A stretch of DNA of 64,000 bases from Aridibaculum aurantiacum (GTDB taxonomy: Bacteria > Bacteroidota > Bacteroidia > Chitinophagales > Chitinophagaceae). This document shows, one piece after another, positions 38,112 to 47,022 of this stretch. A program made the translations under genes and the position numbers. The stretch spans positions 5,001-69,000 of the forward strand of contig NZ_JAFEWC010000003.1 of assembly GCF_017355875.1 (NCBI RefSeq), in the 5' to 3' direction. Positions within the stretch are counted from its first letter, which is position 1, and every line of letters starts with the position of its first letter. Under the pieces are notes generated by a model. The model worked only from the letters and a program-made list of their open reading frames with translations, searched no databases and had not been told where the DNA came from.

Positions 38112-39329
38112 ATGACCTTTCTTTTTGCATGGCGGTATTTCAAAGCAAAGAAAACCACCAATGCTATCAACATCATTTCGTGGATCAGCATATTGGCCAT
38201 AGCTGTAGGCGCTGCAGCACTTATACTAGTGCTCAGTGTTTTCAATGGCTTTGAAGATCTTGTAAAAGGTCTTTATGCTGATTTTTATGCAGATGTTCGG
38301 GTAGGTCCTGCAAAAGGGAAAACAATCACATTAACCACCGATCAATTACAGAAACTAAGAGGGACACCTGGCGTAGCCACCATGAGCCTGATAGCTGAAG
38401 AAAAAGCTGTTTTAGTTAATGAAGAATACCAATCTATTATATACCTGAAGGGTGTAGATGAGCAATACACGCAGGTAAATGGCTTGGCGAAGCATATTAT
38501 AAAAGGTAAGTTCCTGACCGGTGTGGCGGACGATCCACTGCTGGTATTAGGTGCGGGAATAGAGAATGCTGTTGGCGTAGAACCGGGTGTAAGTATTCAG
38601 CCACTAACGGTTTACCTGCCAAATAGAAAGGCTGTTAACTTCTCTGGTATGGATGCATTGAATTCTTACAATGCCTTTGTCAGTGGTTCTTTTGTATTGC
38701 AACAAGATTTTGATAATAAGTACGCCATCACCAATCTCGGCTTTGTAAAGTATATGCTCGACATGGCAGAGGATGAATATACCGCTGCAGAAATAGCACT
38801 CACACCGGGTACAGATGTAGAAGACATAACCGATCAGCTGTCTGCGGTCCTTGGGAAAGATTACCAGGTACAAACGCGCTACCAGCAAAACCAAAGTCTG
38901 TATGCGGTGATGCAAATGGAGAAATGGGTGATCTATGGCATTCTTTCTATCATACTGGTAGTTGCCGCCTTTAATATGATAGGAGCGCTTACCATGCTTG
39001 TTTTAGAAAAACAGAAAGACATTGCTGTTCTTCGTGCAATGGGCGCCGACAACCATTATATACAACGGATTTTTGTAAATGAAGGCATCGTGCTGGCGAC
39101 AGTTGGTGGCGGCATAGGGATACTTTTAGCCGCGGGCATATGTTACCTGCAAATCGAGTATAAGCTCTTAAAGTTATCAGGCGGAAGTTTTATTATTGAT
39201 TACTACCCGGTAAAAATGTTGCCGCAGGATTTTTTACTGGTAGTGAGTACCGTGTTCTTTATATCATTATTAGCTGCATACATCCCTGCACGTAAGGCGT
39301 CAAGGCAGCAATTTTCGCTGAAGAGTTAG
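38112..39329 (+). CDS. FtsX/LolCE-type ABC permease
   Basis: 405 residues with one N-terminal helix (NIISWISILAIAVGAAALILVL), a periplasmic domain (about 45-275) and three C-terminal helices near 280-395 (FNMIGALTMLVLEKQKDIAVLRAMGA, GIVLATVGGGIGILLAAGI, FISLLAAYIPARKASRQQ). This is the LolC/LolE arrangement. In Bacteroidota, one such permease works with a LolD-like ATPase to release lipoproteins from the inner membrane; that role is inferred. No ATPase gene is adjacent. Likely co-transcribed with rbfA. Confidence 0.9.
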   Translation: MTFLFAWRYFKAKKTTNAINIISWISILAIAVGAAALILVLSVFNGFEDLVKGLYADFYADVRVGPAKGKTITLTTDQLQKLRGTPGVATMSLIAEEKAVLVNEEYQSIIYLKGVDEQYTQVNGLAKHIIKGKFLTGVADDPLLVLGAGIENAVGVEPGVSIQPLTVYLPNRKAVNFSGMDALNSYNAFVSGSFVLQQDFDNKYAITNLGFVKYMLDMAEDEYTAAEIALTPGTDVEDITDQLSAVLGKDYQVQTRYQQNQSLYAVMQMEKWVIYGILSIILVVAAFNMIGALTMLVLEKQKDIAVLRAMGADNHYIQRIFVNEGIVLATVGGGIGILLAAGICYLQIEYKLLKLSGGSFIIDYYPVKMLPQDFLLVVSTVFFISLLAAYIPARKASRQQFSLKS

Positions 39330-39672
39330 TGAAAGTGAGTAGCAGTTTCTACATCAGCTATGAACAAAAACTCTAAGCCATAGAATTTTTTCGTTTCACT
39401 TATACTAAACAAGACTGTGGCAATGTTTTTATGCAAATGTGGCCAGCAAATGAAGGTTCTCCTTCAATTTTTTTTGCCACACTTACATCTATTACCGTAT
39501 TTCTCCCATCTTTCTAAATATGGGAAAAATACTGCAAATGGATAACGACCATGCTGTATGAAGTATCTATTAAGTAAAACATTAATTTCTGTTTTTGCTT
39601 AAAATCGGTTTAATTTGCGGGCTCTTAACAGTCCCCCAATAAATAAATTAATAGAAACAAATTGCTTTTTGC
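39330..39672. other. Intergenic region with a terminator and no gene
   Basis: About 340 bases between the permease gene and the WecA/TagO-type gene. Besides the terminator at 39451-39475, there is a weak inverted repeat, CCCAT/ATGGG, around 39505-39525. No coding frame or RNA gene was recognised. Confidence 0.45.
39451..39475 (+). terminator. Terminator downstream of the LolCE-type permease
   Basis: TGAAGG/CCTTCA with a TTCT loop followed by A and eight T. It lies about 120 bases after the stop codon, so it may instead end a leader or a small RNA. Confidence 0.6.
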
Positions 39673-40815
39673 ATGGAACAGATCATACTAGGTGGGATTA
39701 TAGCATTTGCACTTACATTTTATTCAATACCGGTCATCATCAAGGTTGCCAATGAAAAGAAGCTTTATGATGTACCAGATGATAAGAGAAAGATCCACAC
39801 CAGTCCGATTCCTTCCTTAGGTGGTTTGGGAATGTTCATTGGTTTTACCGTTAGTTTACTGCTTACATACAATTTTGTTCAAGGGGCACCTGAATTCCAG
39901 TATTACCTGGCTGCTTTCCTTGTCATTTTCTTTGTAGGTATAAAAGATGATATCCTGATACTTTCTGCCGGCAAAAAATTCATAGGTCAGCTGATTGTTA
40001 GTGGTATTCTCATCTTCAAAGCGAACCTGGTAATTACCAACATGCAAGGCTTTATGGGTATCAATGAAATACCGGTGTTTGCCCAGTATTTGCTTACCAT
40101 GTTTGCTTCAGTTGTTATCATCAATGCCTTCAACCTGATTGATGGAGTAGATGGACTGGCAGGAACAGTTGGCGCAGTTACATCATTATTATTTGGAACT
40201 TTCTTCTTATTAAATGGCAATTACGCCTATGCTACACTTGGCTTCACCTTTTCTGGAGCTATCATAGCATTCTTATATTACAATTTCAACCCGGCTAAGA
40301 TATTCATGGGCGATACCGGCTCACTTCTTATCGGGTTAGTGAATACAATTCTGGTTATCAAATTCATAGAAACAGGCGCTACTTATACCGCATTTCCTAT
40401 TACGGCAGCCCCGGCTGTAGGTTTTGGAATACTGCTGATACCTTTAATGGATACATTGAGAGTGTTCGGTATGCGGATAATGAAAGGTAAATCGCCATTC
40501 AGCCCAGACAGAAATCATATTCATCATCTGTTATTAGACAGGGGCTTCAATCACAAAGGCGTTACTTACACTTGTGGTATCGTTACTTTATTAGTTGCGG
40601 CTTCAGCTTACTTCCTGCAGTTCATTGGAACTACCAATCTTATTTTCACCCTGATCGCTGGCTTTTTCGGTTGGGTGTATACTTTGTATATCAGGCGGTC
40701 ACGGTTTAAGTTGCGTGTTATTAAAGGTGATGCTGAAAAAACCAGGAGAGAAGCCAAAAGCATTCGTTTGGTTTCATTAGCAAATCATCCTGCTGCAGTG
40801 GCAGAAGAGGAGTAA
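39673..40815 (+). CDS. Undecaprenyl-phosphate GlcNAc/sugar-1-phosphate transferase (WecA/TagO/MraY family)
   Basis: 380 residues and about ten transmembrane helices. It transfers a sugar-1-phosphate (often GlcNAc) from UDP-sugar to undecaprenyl phosphate, starting O-antigen, capsule or teichoic-acid-like glycans. Family motifs are GIKDDILILSAGKKFIGQ, NLIDGVDGLAG, YYNFNPAKIFMGDTGS and PDRNHIHHLLLDRG; the HIHH-type motif favours WecA/TagO over MraY. The C-terminal tail is short and charged. It has its own terminator at 40838-40864. Confidence 0.92.
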   Translation: MEQIILGGIIAFALTFYSIPVIIKVANEKKLYDVPDDKRKIHTSPIPSLGGLGMFIGFTVSLLLTYNFVQGAPEFQYYLAAFLVIFFVGIKDDILILSAGKKFIGQLIVSGILIFKANLVITNMQGFMGINEIPVFAQYLLTMFASVVIINAFNLIDGVDGLAGTVGAVTSLLFGTFFLLNGNYAYATLGFTFSGAIIAFLYYNFNPAKIFMGDTGSLLIGLVNTILVIKFIETGATYTAFPITAAPAVGFGILLIPLMDTLRVFGMRIMKGKSPFSPDRNHIHHLLLDRGFNHKGVTYTCGIVTLLVAASAYFLQFIGTTNLIFTLIAGFFGWVYTLYIRRSRFKLRVIKGDAEKTRREAKSIRLVSLANHPAAVAEEE

Positions 40816-40837
40816 AAGAAAATTTTCAGAATAAAGT

Positions 40838-40864
40838 AAAAGCAACCGATGAGGTTGCTTTTTT
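40838..40864 (+). terminator. WecA/TagO-type gene terminator
   Basis: A perfect 10-bp stem, AAAAGCAACC/GGTTGCTTTT, with a 5-base loop and a T-run, 22 bases after the stop codon. Confidence 0.87.
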
Positions 40865-40890
40865 AGTTCATAATTTTTAGTCTATTTAAG

Positions 40891-40898
40891 TAGATTTG
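40891..40898 (+). promoter_or_regulatory. frr -7 box (TAGATTTG)
   Basis: A TAnnTTTG match 20 bases before the frr ATG, after the upstream terminator. No clear -33 box. Confidence 0.48.
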
Positions 40899-40918
40899 CC
40901 GCGTAAAATACTCAACCT

Positions 40919-41482
40919 ATGTCTGAAGAATTGGAAATGGTAATTGATGACGCTGAAACATCCATGAAAAAGGCCATTGGTCATTTGGAAGCTGAACTTG
41001 TAAAGATCAGGGCAGGAAAAGCAAATCCTACTATGCTCGATGGGATCAATGTAGATTATTATGGTTCACCTACGCCTATTAACCAGGTTGCTAATATCAA
41101 CATTATGGATGCTAGAACCATCAGTATTCAACCATGGGAGCGTAATATGCTTCAGCCTATAGAAAGAGCTATCATTGCTTCTAACATTGGCTTGAACCCA
41201 CAGAACGATGGTGTAAACATTCGCCTTTACCTGCCACCTTTAACAGAAGAAAGAAGAAGAGAACTTGTAAAACGTTCCAGTGGCGAAGGAGAGCATTCAA
41301 AAGTTGCCATTAGAAATATCAGGCGCGAGGCAATAGAAGAAGTGAAAAAACTTCAGAAAGAAGGATTAAGTGAAGACGCAGCTAAAGACTCAGAAAAAGA
41401 AATTCAAGACCTGACAGACAAGTATATAAGCCAGGTAGATAAACTACTTGTTGCAAAAGAAAAAGACATCATGTCTATTTAG
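40919..41482 (+). CDS. frr: Ribosome recycling factor
   Basis: 187 residues; with EF-G it splits post-termination ribosomes. The three-helix bundle pattern is clear: KAIGHLEAELVKIRAGKANP, TPINQVANINIMDARTISIQPWE, GVNIRLYLPPLTEERRREL and AIRNIRREAIEEVKKL. The length is normal (about 185). Its stop codon overlaps the 3' end of the convergent EamA gene by 8 bases, and its terminator lies inside that gene. Confidence 0.97.
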   Translation: MSEELEMVIDDAETSMKKAIGHLEAELVKIRAGKANPTMLDGINVDYYGSPTPINQVANINIMDARTISIQPWERNMLQPIERAIIASNIGLNPQNDGVNIRLYLPPLTEERRRELVKRSSGEGEHSKVAIRNIRREAIEEVKKLQKEGLSEDAAKDSEKEIQDLTDKYISQVDKLLVAKEKDIMSI

Positions 41483-42407
41483 AAACTGAAGTCCCGGATG
41501 CAGCCTGCACCGGGATTTTTTCTTTACTCACCCTGTTTGCCAGGTAGACGCCCAACAAAATAATTCCGAGGCACATTACCTGTACAGGTGTTATAACTTC
41601 TCCTCCAAGTATTCCCCAAAACACTGCTACAAACGGAATTCCATAAGTAACAGTGGATGCAAAAAGACCACCGGCTCGTTTTACCAGTACATAAAAGAAG
41701 ACAGACGCCAGAGCGGTACCGAAAACCCCTAGTATAGTGCTTGCGCCAGTTGCATGCCAAAAAGCATAGGTGGTAGGTTTGGAAAAATAGCCAGTAATAT
41801 ATAGCACCAATAGCGATGGCGGTATGAGAAATGTAAATGCTAACGCCGCTATATCCATTGAAGCCGTGTTCTTCAGGTTCCTGCTTACGATGTTGACATT
41901 TATACCATAAAAAATAGTGGCTAGCAATACAAGGAAGGCAAAGTATAAATAGCCAAGCGTGATGTTTCCACGGGAGATAAACAGTAACGCCAGCCCAATA
42001 AAACCAACAATAACCCCAATATACCTTTGAACGGAAACCTTCATTTTGAAGAAAAGAACACCTATCAGGATGGTGAACAAGGGCGTCAAAGCATTTAAGA
42101 TGCCGGCCAGAGAACTATCTATTCTTGTTTCTGCAATACAAAATAAAAATGCAGGGAAAAAGCTGCCAAGAAGGCCAGATAACAACACGATGTTGATCTT
42201 ACTTCTATCGATATTCCGGATTGCTTTGATGGTGAAGGGAAGTAGAACTACACCCGCGCTTAGCATTCTTATTGCCGCTACCTGGTAAGGAGATAATTCT
42301 TCCATTCCAATCTTCATCAATCTGAACGAGCTTCCCCAAATAATAGAAAGAAGAATAAATATGCTCCAATTGATCAACCAGTTTTTCAATTCTTGATTTT
42401 GCGGCAA
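41475..42407 (-). CDS. EamA/DMT-family transporter
   Basis: 310 residues with ten predicted helices in two EamA repeats (about 12-145 and 160-295), as in the RhaT/YdcZ drug/metabolite transporter superfamily. Typical strings are LLSIIWGSSFRLMKIGMEELSP, GSFFPAFLFCIAETRIDSSLAGIL and VFGTALASVFFYVLVKRAGGLFASTVTYG. The substrate is unknown; members export amino acids, nucleosides or other metabolites. The last residues (QAASGTSVSK) are encoded by the sequence that forms the frr terminator. Confidence 0.9.
   Translation of the reverse strand: MPQNQELKNWLINWSIFILLSIIWGSSFRLMKIGMEELSPYQVAAIRMLSAGVVLLPFTIKAIRNIDRSKINIVLLSGLLGSFFPAFLFCIAETRIDSSLAGILNALTPLFTILIGVLFFKMKVSVQRYIGVIVGFIGLALLFISRGNITLGYLYFAFLVLLATIFYGINVNIVSRNLKNTASMDIAALAFTFLIPPSLLVLYITGYFSKPTTYAFWHATGASTILGVFGTALASVFFYVLVKRAGGLFASTVTYGIPFVAVFWGILGGEVITPVQVMCLGIILLGVYLANRVSKEKIPVQAASGTSVSK
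41492..41524 (+). terminator. frr terminator inside the convergent gene
   Basis: TCCCGG-A-TGCA pairs with TGCA-CCGGGA (10 bp with one bulged A) around a 3-base loop, then six T. It starts 10 bases after the frr stop codon and overlaps the coding 3' end of the EamA gene. Confidence 0.82.
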
Positions 42408-42512
42408 ATGTCGCTAAAGGCTTTTGAATGGATACTTATTTATTTGTTAGCATAGAAGTTTCATTGCCAGTATTTGCAATGGCTTTGGCTATAGTTCATC
42501 AATTGGTAAAAA

Positions 42513-42542
42513 TTTGGTAAATGATATTAAAGATTATATTTG
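42513..42542 (+). promoter_or_regulatory. DUF3078 gene promoter (TTTG-N18-TATATTTG)
   Basis: A -33 TTTG at 42513-42516 and a -7 TATATTTG at 42535-42542 with an 18-base spacer, nearly ideal for Bacteroidota. It lies about 50 bases before the chosen start at 42590 and excludes the in-frame ATG at 42521. Confidence 0.6.
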
Positions 42543-42589
42543 CTTCGACCATAGCAGCTTATAAATTTTACCAACTCGAACTGCAAACA

Positions 42590-43501
42590 ATGAGAAAACT
42601 GATACTAACTGCACTCTATACTTCTGCATGTATAGGTTTAACTGCTCAACCTACTTCCTCCACTACACGCACTACAACGGTTACCAATAAAACGACCAGC
42701 CAATGGAAACGTGGGGGAATGGTAAGTGTATCGTTATCTCAAGGCGGTACACGTAACTGGGCTCCTGGCGGCGACCGTTTTACACTTGCTGCAAACGGTT
42801 TTCTTAATCTATATGCTAATCATACCAAAGGGAATTTGCATTGGGATAATATGCTGGATGCAAACTTTGGTTTTCTGAATAGTAACAAGTTTGGAATTGT
42901 AAAAAATGATGACAAGCTTGATTTTGTTTCTCGCCTTACCCGCCAGATTGGTACTACCAGTTTCAGGTATGGTGCATGGGGTAATTTCAGAACACAATTT
43001 GCTGATGGATATGATTATGATGGTGATATACCTAAAAGGATCTCAGCATTCCTGGCGCCGGGTATAGCCAGCGTTTCACTGGGTGTAGATTATTATGGTA
43101 AAGGTGGCGCTTTCAACCTGCATGTTGGTCCCCATGCACGATGGATAATTGTTGCCAACAGGCCATACGAGTTGGCGGCCAATTACAATGTTCAACCAAA
43201 CAGGGAAGTGAAAATTGAAGCAGGTGCTATGGCGAGTGTAGGATATAATAAAGAGATTATTCCTAATGTTACCTACCGCTCAAGATTGGATGTTTTCTCT
43301 GATGGTTTAGATCATCACCCGGGCAATGTGGATATATTCTGGACAAATATGTTTCACCTGAAAGTGAACCGCTACCTGGGCGTTGTATATAACTTCGACT
43401 TGCAATACGATGATGATACTCAGATATTTGGGTATGAGAAAAGCAGCCCGGGAACACAGTTGAAGTCTATTTTGGGAGTAGGCTTGTCCGTGAAGTTCTA
43501 A
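42590..43501 (+). CDS. DUF3078 family outer-membrane protein
   Basis: About 303 residues from Met 42590 (MRKLILTALYTSACIGLTAQ signal peptide). A linker of Thr/Ser precedes WKRGGMVSVSLSQGGTRNWAPGG, which is the DUF3078 signature. Barrel-like segments WDNMLDANFGF, KLDFVSRLTRQIG and YRSRLDVFSDG follow, with a C-terminal VGLSVKF strand. It is predicted to be a periplasmic or outer-membrane barrel. The start 23 codons upstream is rejected because the promoter overlaps it. Function unknown. Confidence 0.86.
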   Translation: MRKLILTALYTSACIGLTAQPTSSTTRTTTVTNKTTSQWKRGGMVSVSLSQGGTRNWAPGGDRFTLAANGFLNLYANHTKGNLHWDNMLDANFGFLNSNKFGIVKNDDKLDFVSRLTRQIGTTSFRYGAWGNFRTQFADGYDYDGDIPKRISAFLAPGIASVSLGVDYYGKGGAFNLHVGPHARWIIVANRPYELAANYNVQPNREVKIEAGAMASVGYNKEIIPNVTYRSRLDVFSDGLDHHPGNVDIFWTNMFHLKVNRYLGVVYNFDLQYDDDTQIFGYEKSSPGTQLKSILGVGLSVKF

Positions 43502-43525
43502 TACATAATCCTTTACATTTGTGAT

Positions 43526-43557
43526 GTCCTGTAGGCTTAGCTTGCAGGACTTTTTTA
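43526..43557 (+). terminator. DUF3078 gene terminator
   Basis: GTCCTG/CAGGAC with an internal wobble and a 13-base loop, then TTTTTTATTT, 24 bases after the stop codon. Because it precedes 43575, scpA needs its own start of transcription or readthrough. Confidence 0.78.
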
Positions 43558-43574
43558 TTTATAACTCTACTCTA

Positions 43575-44390
43575 ATGGCGACTACAGAAACCTACCAGAT
43601 TAAACTCCCGCAGTTCGAAGGTCCTTTTGACCTGCTGCTATTTTTCATTGAAAGGGATGAACTGGATATATATAACATTCCCATTAGTAAGATCACCAAC
43701 GACTTTTTAGATTATATCCATTCGCAGGAGTCGCTTAATATAGAATTGAGCAGTGAGTTTATCCTGTTCATTTCTACCCTGATGCGCATAAAGGCGAAGC
43801 TCCTGTTGCCGCGTAAGGAAGTAGACGCTCAAGGCAATGAAATTGATCCGCGCCAGGAACTGGTAGATAAGATCCTGGAATATAAACGTTTCAAAGAAGC
43901 TGCGGTACAGATGGCTGAAATGGAGGCTACACGTATGCTAATGTTGCGCCGCGGAAACCTGCAAAAAGAACTAAACGCTATCGGTGAAACCGCTGGTGAA
44001 GGCACCGAGATACAAACAATCAGCCTCTTCAAGCTGATGAAGGCGTTTGAAAAGGTGATGATGAAAGTTCATGAGCGCCAGAACAAACCGGTGCACACGG
44101 TGGTAAGGTATAACTACTCAATGGAAGAAAGCCGGGAGTATGTACTGGACGTAGCACAGAAAGAACGAACCGTTTCTTTTGAAAAAGTTTTCGAGGTTTG
44201 TAATGACCGCATCCACGCCATCTTTCTTTTCCTGTCAATGCTGGAGCTAATACAGTTGCATTATATGAGCATAATGGTAGGCGAAGGCAAAAACAACTTC
44301 ATTATAGAGTGGAATGAAAACAGGCAAGAGGAGGAAGTCGCGGGCAATAATGTTTCACCGGTTTTACCTACAGATCCAATAGCAGAGTAG
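43575..44390 (+). CDS. scpA: Segregation and condensation protein A
   Basis: About 271 residues. ScpA is the kleisin that bridges the SMC dimer with ScpB for chromosome condensation. The N-terminal IKLPQFEGPFDLLLFFIERDELDIYNIPISKIT is diagnostic, as is ISTLMRIKAKLLLPRK. The Met at 43575 (MATTETYQIKLP) is chosen because an in-frame ATG 18 codons upstream lies at the terminator of the previous gene. scpB is not adjacent. The stop codon is separated by one base from the stop of the convergent histidine-kinase gene. Confidence 0.93.
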   Translation: MATTETYQIKLPQFEGPFDLLLFFIERDELDIYNIPISKITNDFLDYIHSQESLNIELSSEFILFISTLMRIKAKLLLPRKEVDAQGNEIDPRQELVDKILEYKRFKEAAVQMAEMEATRMLMLRRGNLQKELNAIGETAGEGTEIQTISLFKLMKAFEKVMMKVHERQNKPVHTVVRYNYSMEESREYVLDVAQKERTVSFEKVFEVCNDRIHAIFLFLSMLELIQLHYMSIMVGEGKNNFIIEWNENRQEEEVAGNNVSPVLPTDPIAE

Positions 44391-44391
44391 T

Positions 44392-46128
44392 TTAATTCAT
44401 CTCCGCCATTTCCTGCATTGGTTTCGTAGCGTACTTCTTGATCTTGGAAAGTAAGTGCGCTGGCTGGAAAGGTTTGAGAATACAATCTTTAAAACCTTGT
44501 TCTACCAGGCTGGTGTACATATTATTATCCATGAGCGCAGCAGTAAACGCTACTACTGGCAGGTGGCCATGTAGTAGCTTGATCTCCTTCAAGGCAGTAT
44601 AACCATCCATTTCAGGCATTTCAAGATCCATCAGTACCAGGTTGTAATTGTTATCCTTAGCCAACACATCCATTGCTATTTTGCCGTTCTCGCAAGGTGT
44701 TACTACTGCCTTCCAATCTTCCAAAATCTTTTTAGCAATCATCATATTGATCAGATTGTCTTCGGCTATCAATATTCTATAACCAGAAAGATCAGAAAGA
44801 TCGGTTTCTCCTTTGATTGACGAAGGTTGGTTTATACTCACTACAGGGAAGGTGATGGTGAAGTAGAACTTGCTTCCTTTGTCCTGCGTACTTTCCAGCA
44901 GCAGTTTACTATTCATCAGTTGCAAAAGTCGCTGGCAAATGGTTAATCCTAAACCAGTACCACCATACTTACGGGTGCTCTCGTTGTACACCTGCCAGAA
45001 GCTGTCAAAGATGCGATGTTGGACATCTGTAGGAATACCAATACCTGTATCCTGGACAGAAAAAAGCACCTCCATTTTTCCTTCCTCATGTTTTTTAAGG
45101 CGTGCTTCCAGTTTTACATAACCTTTCTCAGTAAACTTCAGCGCATTAGAAAGCATGTTATTGATGACTTGTACCAGGCGTACATCGTCAGCCATTATCA
45201 ATGCATCCAGTTCAGGATCTATCTCTAGTTTTAGCTCCAGTTGTTTTTCTTCAAACCGGTTGTAGAAGGGTAGCAGCGACTGGGTTAGAATATGCTTCAG
45301 GTTACATTTTGAAGGATGGAGTTCCAGTTTGTCCTGCTCAATTTTGTTGAAATCCAAAATATCGTTCACCAGGCCCAACATATGGTCCGAGCAATATTTT
45401 AAAATATCCAGGTACTTCTGTTGCTCAGGTAACGATGAGCCGTTGCGGATAAGATTAGTAGCGCCAATGATCCCATTGAGGGGCGTACGCAATTCGTGCC
45501 CCATGTTAGAAAGGAACTTTGTACGTGCCTCAACCGCATCTTCTGCTTTATTTTTCTGTATCACAAGTGCCTTGGCATATTTGCGCTCCAGGTAAATACT
45601 TAGGTAAGAAAATGCTGCCGACAAAACAACTATAGAGAAGTTGTTGATGTAGAACATCTTGGTGTAGGTTTCATCCGAAATGTGCTGCCAGGTACTTCTT
45701 TCATCGCAGAAAACAAGCACGATTGCAAAGCATGTGATGGTAATAGAGAAATAGGTGACAACTTCCCACAAATAACTTTTGCTGTTGTTTATTAGAAAGG
45801 GAAGCGCAAACAAAACCGGTAAAAAATATAGATATCCACCTGTATCACGCCCTTCAGCAAAGGCAATGATCATAATGAAAATGCTGATAACAGAAACAAT
45901 GGCAATTTTAGTGATGGTGCCGTAGCCATACTTGTTTAGCCAAAGGATGAGCGCCATGCAGATAAACATGGCAGAAACCAAAATGGTAGACAAGGTATTG
46001 CCATGAATAACATTTGTGATGATTGTTAGAAAAGCAAAAAGGAGGGCAATTGCACCAAATTGAAAAACCCGGTTAGAGGTTTCGGTTACATCATGCACAT
46101 CCATAACAGGAGTTGCTTTTTTTCTCAT
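44392..46128 (-). CDS. Hybrid histidine kinase with fused receiver
   Basis: 578 residues. About six transmembrane helices (22-180) form the sensor, followed by HisKA with the phosphoacceptor His211 (SNMGHELRTPLNG) and an HATPase domain with N box (NNMLSNALKF), DTGIGIP and GGTGLGLTIC. A receiver (about 450-570) has acceptor D502 in LVLMDLEMPEMDG and Lys in KPFQP. No PAS or other extracellular sensory domain is seen, so the signal may be membrane-borne. No response regulator gene is adjacent, so the output passes to a distant Hpt or regulator. The phosphorelay assignment is family knowledge; the stimulus is unknown. Confidence 0.92.
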   Translation of the reverse strand: MRKKATPVMDVHDVTETSNRVFQFGAIALLFAFLTIITNVIHGNTLSTILVSAMFICMALILWLNKYGYGTITKIAIVSVISIFIMIIAFAEGRDTGGYLYFLPVLFALPFLINNSKSYLWEVVTYFSITITCFAIVLVFCDERSTWQHISDETYTKMFYINNFSIVVLSAAFSYLSIYLERKYAKALVIQKNKAEDAVEARTKFLSNMGHELRTPLNGIIGATNLIRNGSSLPEQQKYLDILKYCSDHMLGLVNDILDFNKIEQDKLELHPSKCNLKHILTQSLLPFYNRFEEKQLELKLEIDPELDALIMADDVRLVQVINNMLSNALKFTEKGYVKLEARLKKHEEGKMEVLFSVQDTGIGIPTDVQHRIFDSFWQVYNESTRKYGGTGLGLTICQRLLQLMNSKLLLESTQDKGSKFYFTITFPVVSINQPSSIKGETDLSDLSGYRILIAEDNLINMMIAKKILEDWKAVVTPCENGKIAMDVLAKDNNYNLVLMDLEMPEMDGYTALKEIKLLHGHLPVVAFTAALMDNNMYTSLVEQGFKDCILKPFQPAHLLSKIKKYATKPMQEMAEMN

Positions 46129-46311
46129 GGGTATCGGGGACAGTTTGAAGCTGGCTTTTTATCAAAAATGCCATGTATTATAACAGCTAACAGGAGAAGT
46201 TATTGTACTTACAGGGTGTTTTTGGCAAAAATTAATATCAGGTCAAGGTGGATTAAAAATACTGGCAAATGTAAGCGGGATGCGGAATAAACAAGAAAAA
46301 TGAGACTCTTT

Positions 46312-46944
46312 CTATTTAAAAATCCAAAGCAAAATGGGTTTAGAAGATCGGCTGATCTCTTTGTTTACAACATCCAGGAATTTGTACGAGATCATCGGGC
46401 AACCCAGGCTGTTGCATATTGGCGCCGGGTACACCTCTATATCGGGTACACAATGGTATGCATGCAGTACAACAAACCTTTTGAATGCATTGCTATTGGT
46501 ACTGTCTAACCCATGAAGTTTGAAGGCCTGTCCAAAGTTTCCATTGTATCGGTTACCAACTTTGTACCTGCCAAGTGAACTGCAGCCGCCTCCTTCTACA
46601 TTAGAAAATTTCCCTTCTGAAAGAAAAAGAGAATTGCAACTGCCATGAGCCACCAACCCGGCATCTTTTATCTTCCGGTTTTTGAGGTCGTAAATGAAGA
46701 AACGCTTCTTGCCGCTTGGTCTGCGCATGTCTATTAAGAAGCATACGTCCTGGTTGTACTTCTTCTTACGGCAGAAGTCAGCAGCTTGCATTGCCAAATT
46801 ATTCAGTCGCTCTGCCTGGGTTTCTTCCGGCGCCAGGTTTTCCTTCTTCTTTTGTGTAGGAATATGGGAAGCAGGTTTGTTGATATACAGCAGGAAACCT
46901 ACAAAAAGAATAGCTATAAACAACAGGAAGGCATTCCACTTCAT
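46312..46944 (-). CDS. Murein L,D-transpeptidase catalytic-domain family protein (YkuD_2-like)
   Basis: 210 residues with an N-terminal membrane anchor (6-20). The C-terminal half contains the pattern of the YkuD-related YkuD_2 family: LHGLDSTNSNAFKRFVVLHA and ICNSLGCPMIS, with the Cys182 nucleophile in SLGC and His residues at 161 and 164. Such proteins are proposed to cleave or form 3-3 peptidoglycan cross-links in the periplasm; activity here is inferred. GKKRFFIYDLKNRKI is the common first strand of the family. The gene has about 78 bases before the dxs stop region and is transcribed in the same direction as dxs. Confidence 0.87.
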   Translation of the reverse strand: MKWNAFLLFIAILFVGFLLYINKPASHIPTQKKKENLAPEETQAERLNNLAMQAADFCRKKKYNQDVCFLIDMRRPSGKKRFFIYDLKNRKIKDAGLVAHGSCNSLFLSEGKFSNVEGGGCSSLGRYKVGNRYNGNFGQAFKLHGLDSTNSNAFKRFVVLHAYHCVPDIEVYPAPICNSLGCPMISYKFLDVVNKEISRSSKPILLWIFK

Positions 46945-46973
46945 GTGCTTAAGATACAGATGAAAATAAATTC

Positions 46974-47001
46974 CATAAAAAAGGCTACCGTTCGGCAGCC
47001 T
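46974..47001 (-). terminator. dxs terminator
   Basis: On the minus strand, AGGCT-G-CCG/CGG-T-AGCCT with a 2-base apex, followed by TTTTTATGG, 22 bases after the dxs stop codon. Confidence 0.78.
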
Positions 47002-47022
47002 CTTCTACTTCTAAGAATTTAT

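Noticed and set aside
39505-39526. Inverted repeat CCCAT/ATGGG upstream of the WecA/TagO-type gene
   Set aside because: Short, AT-rich loop and no T-run; no better than chance.
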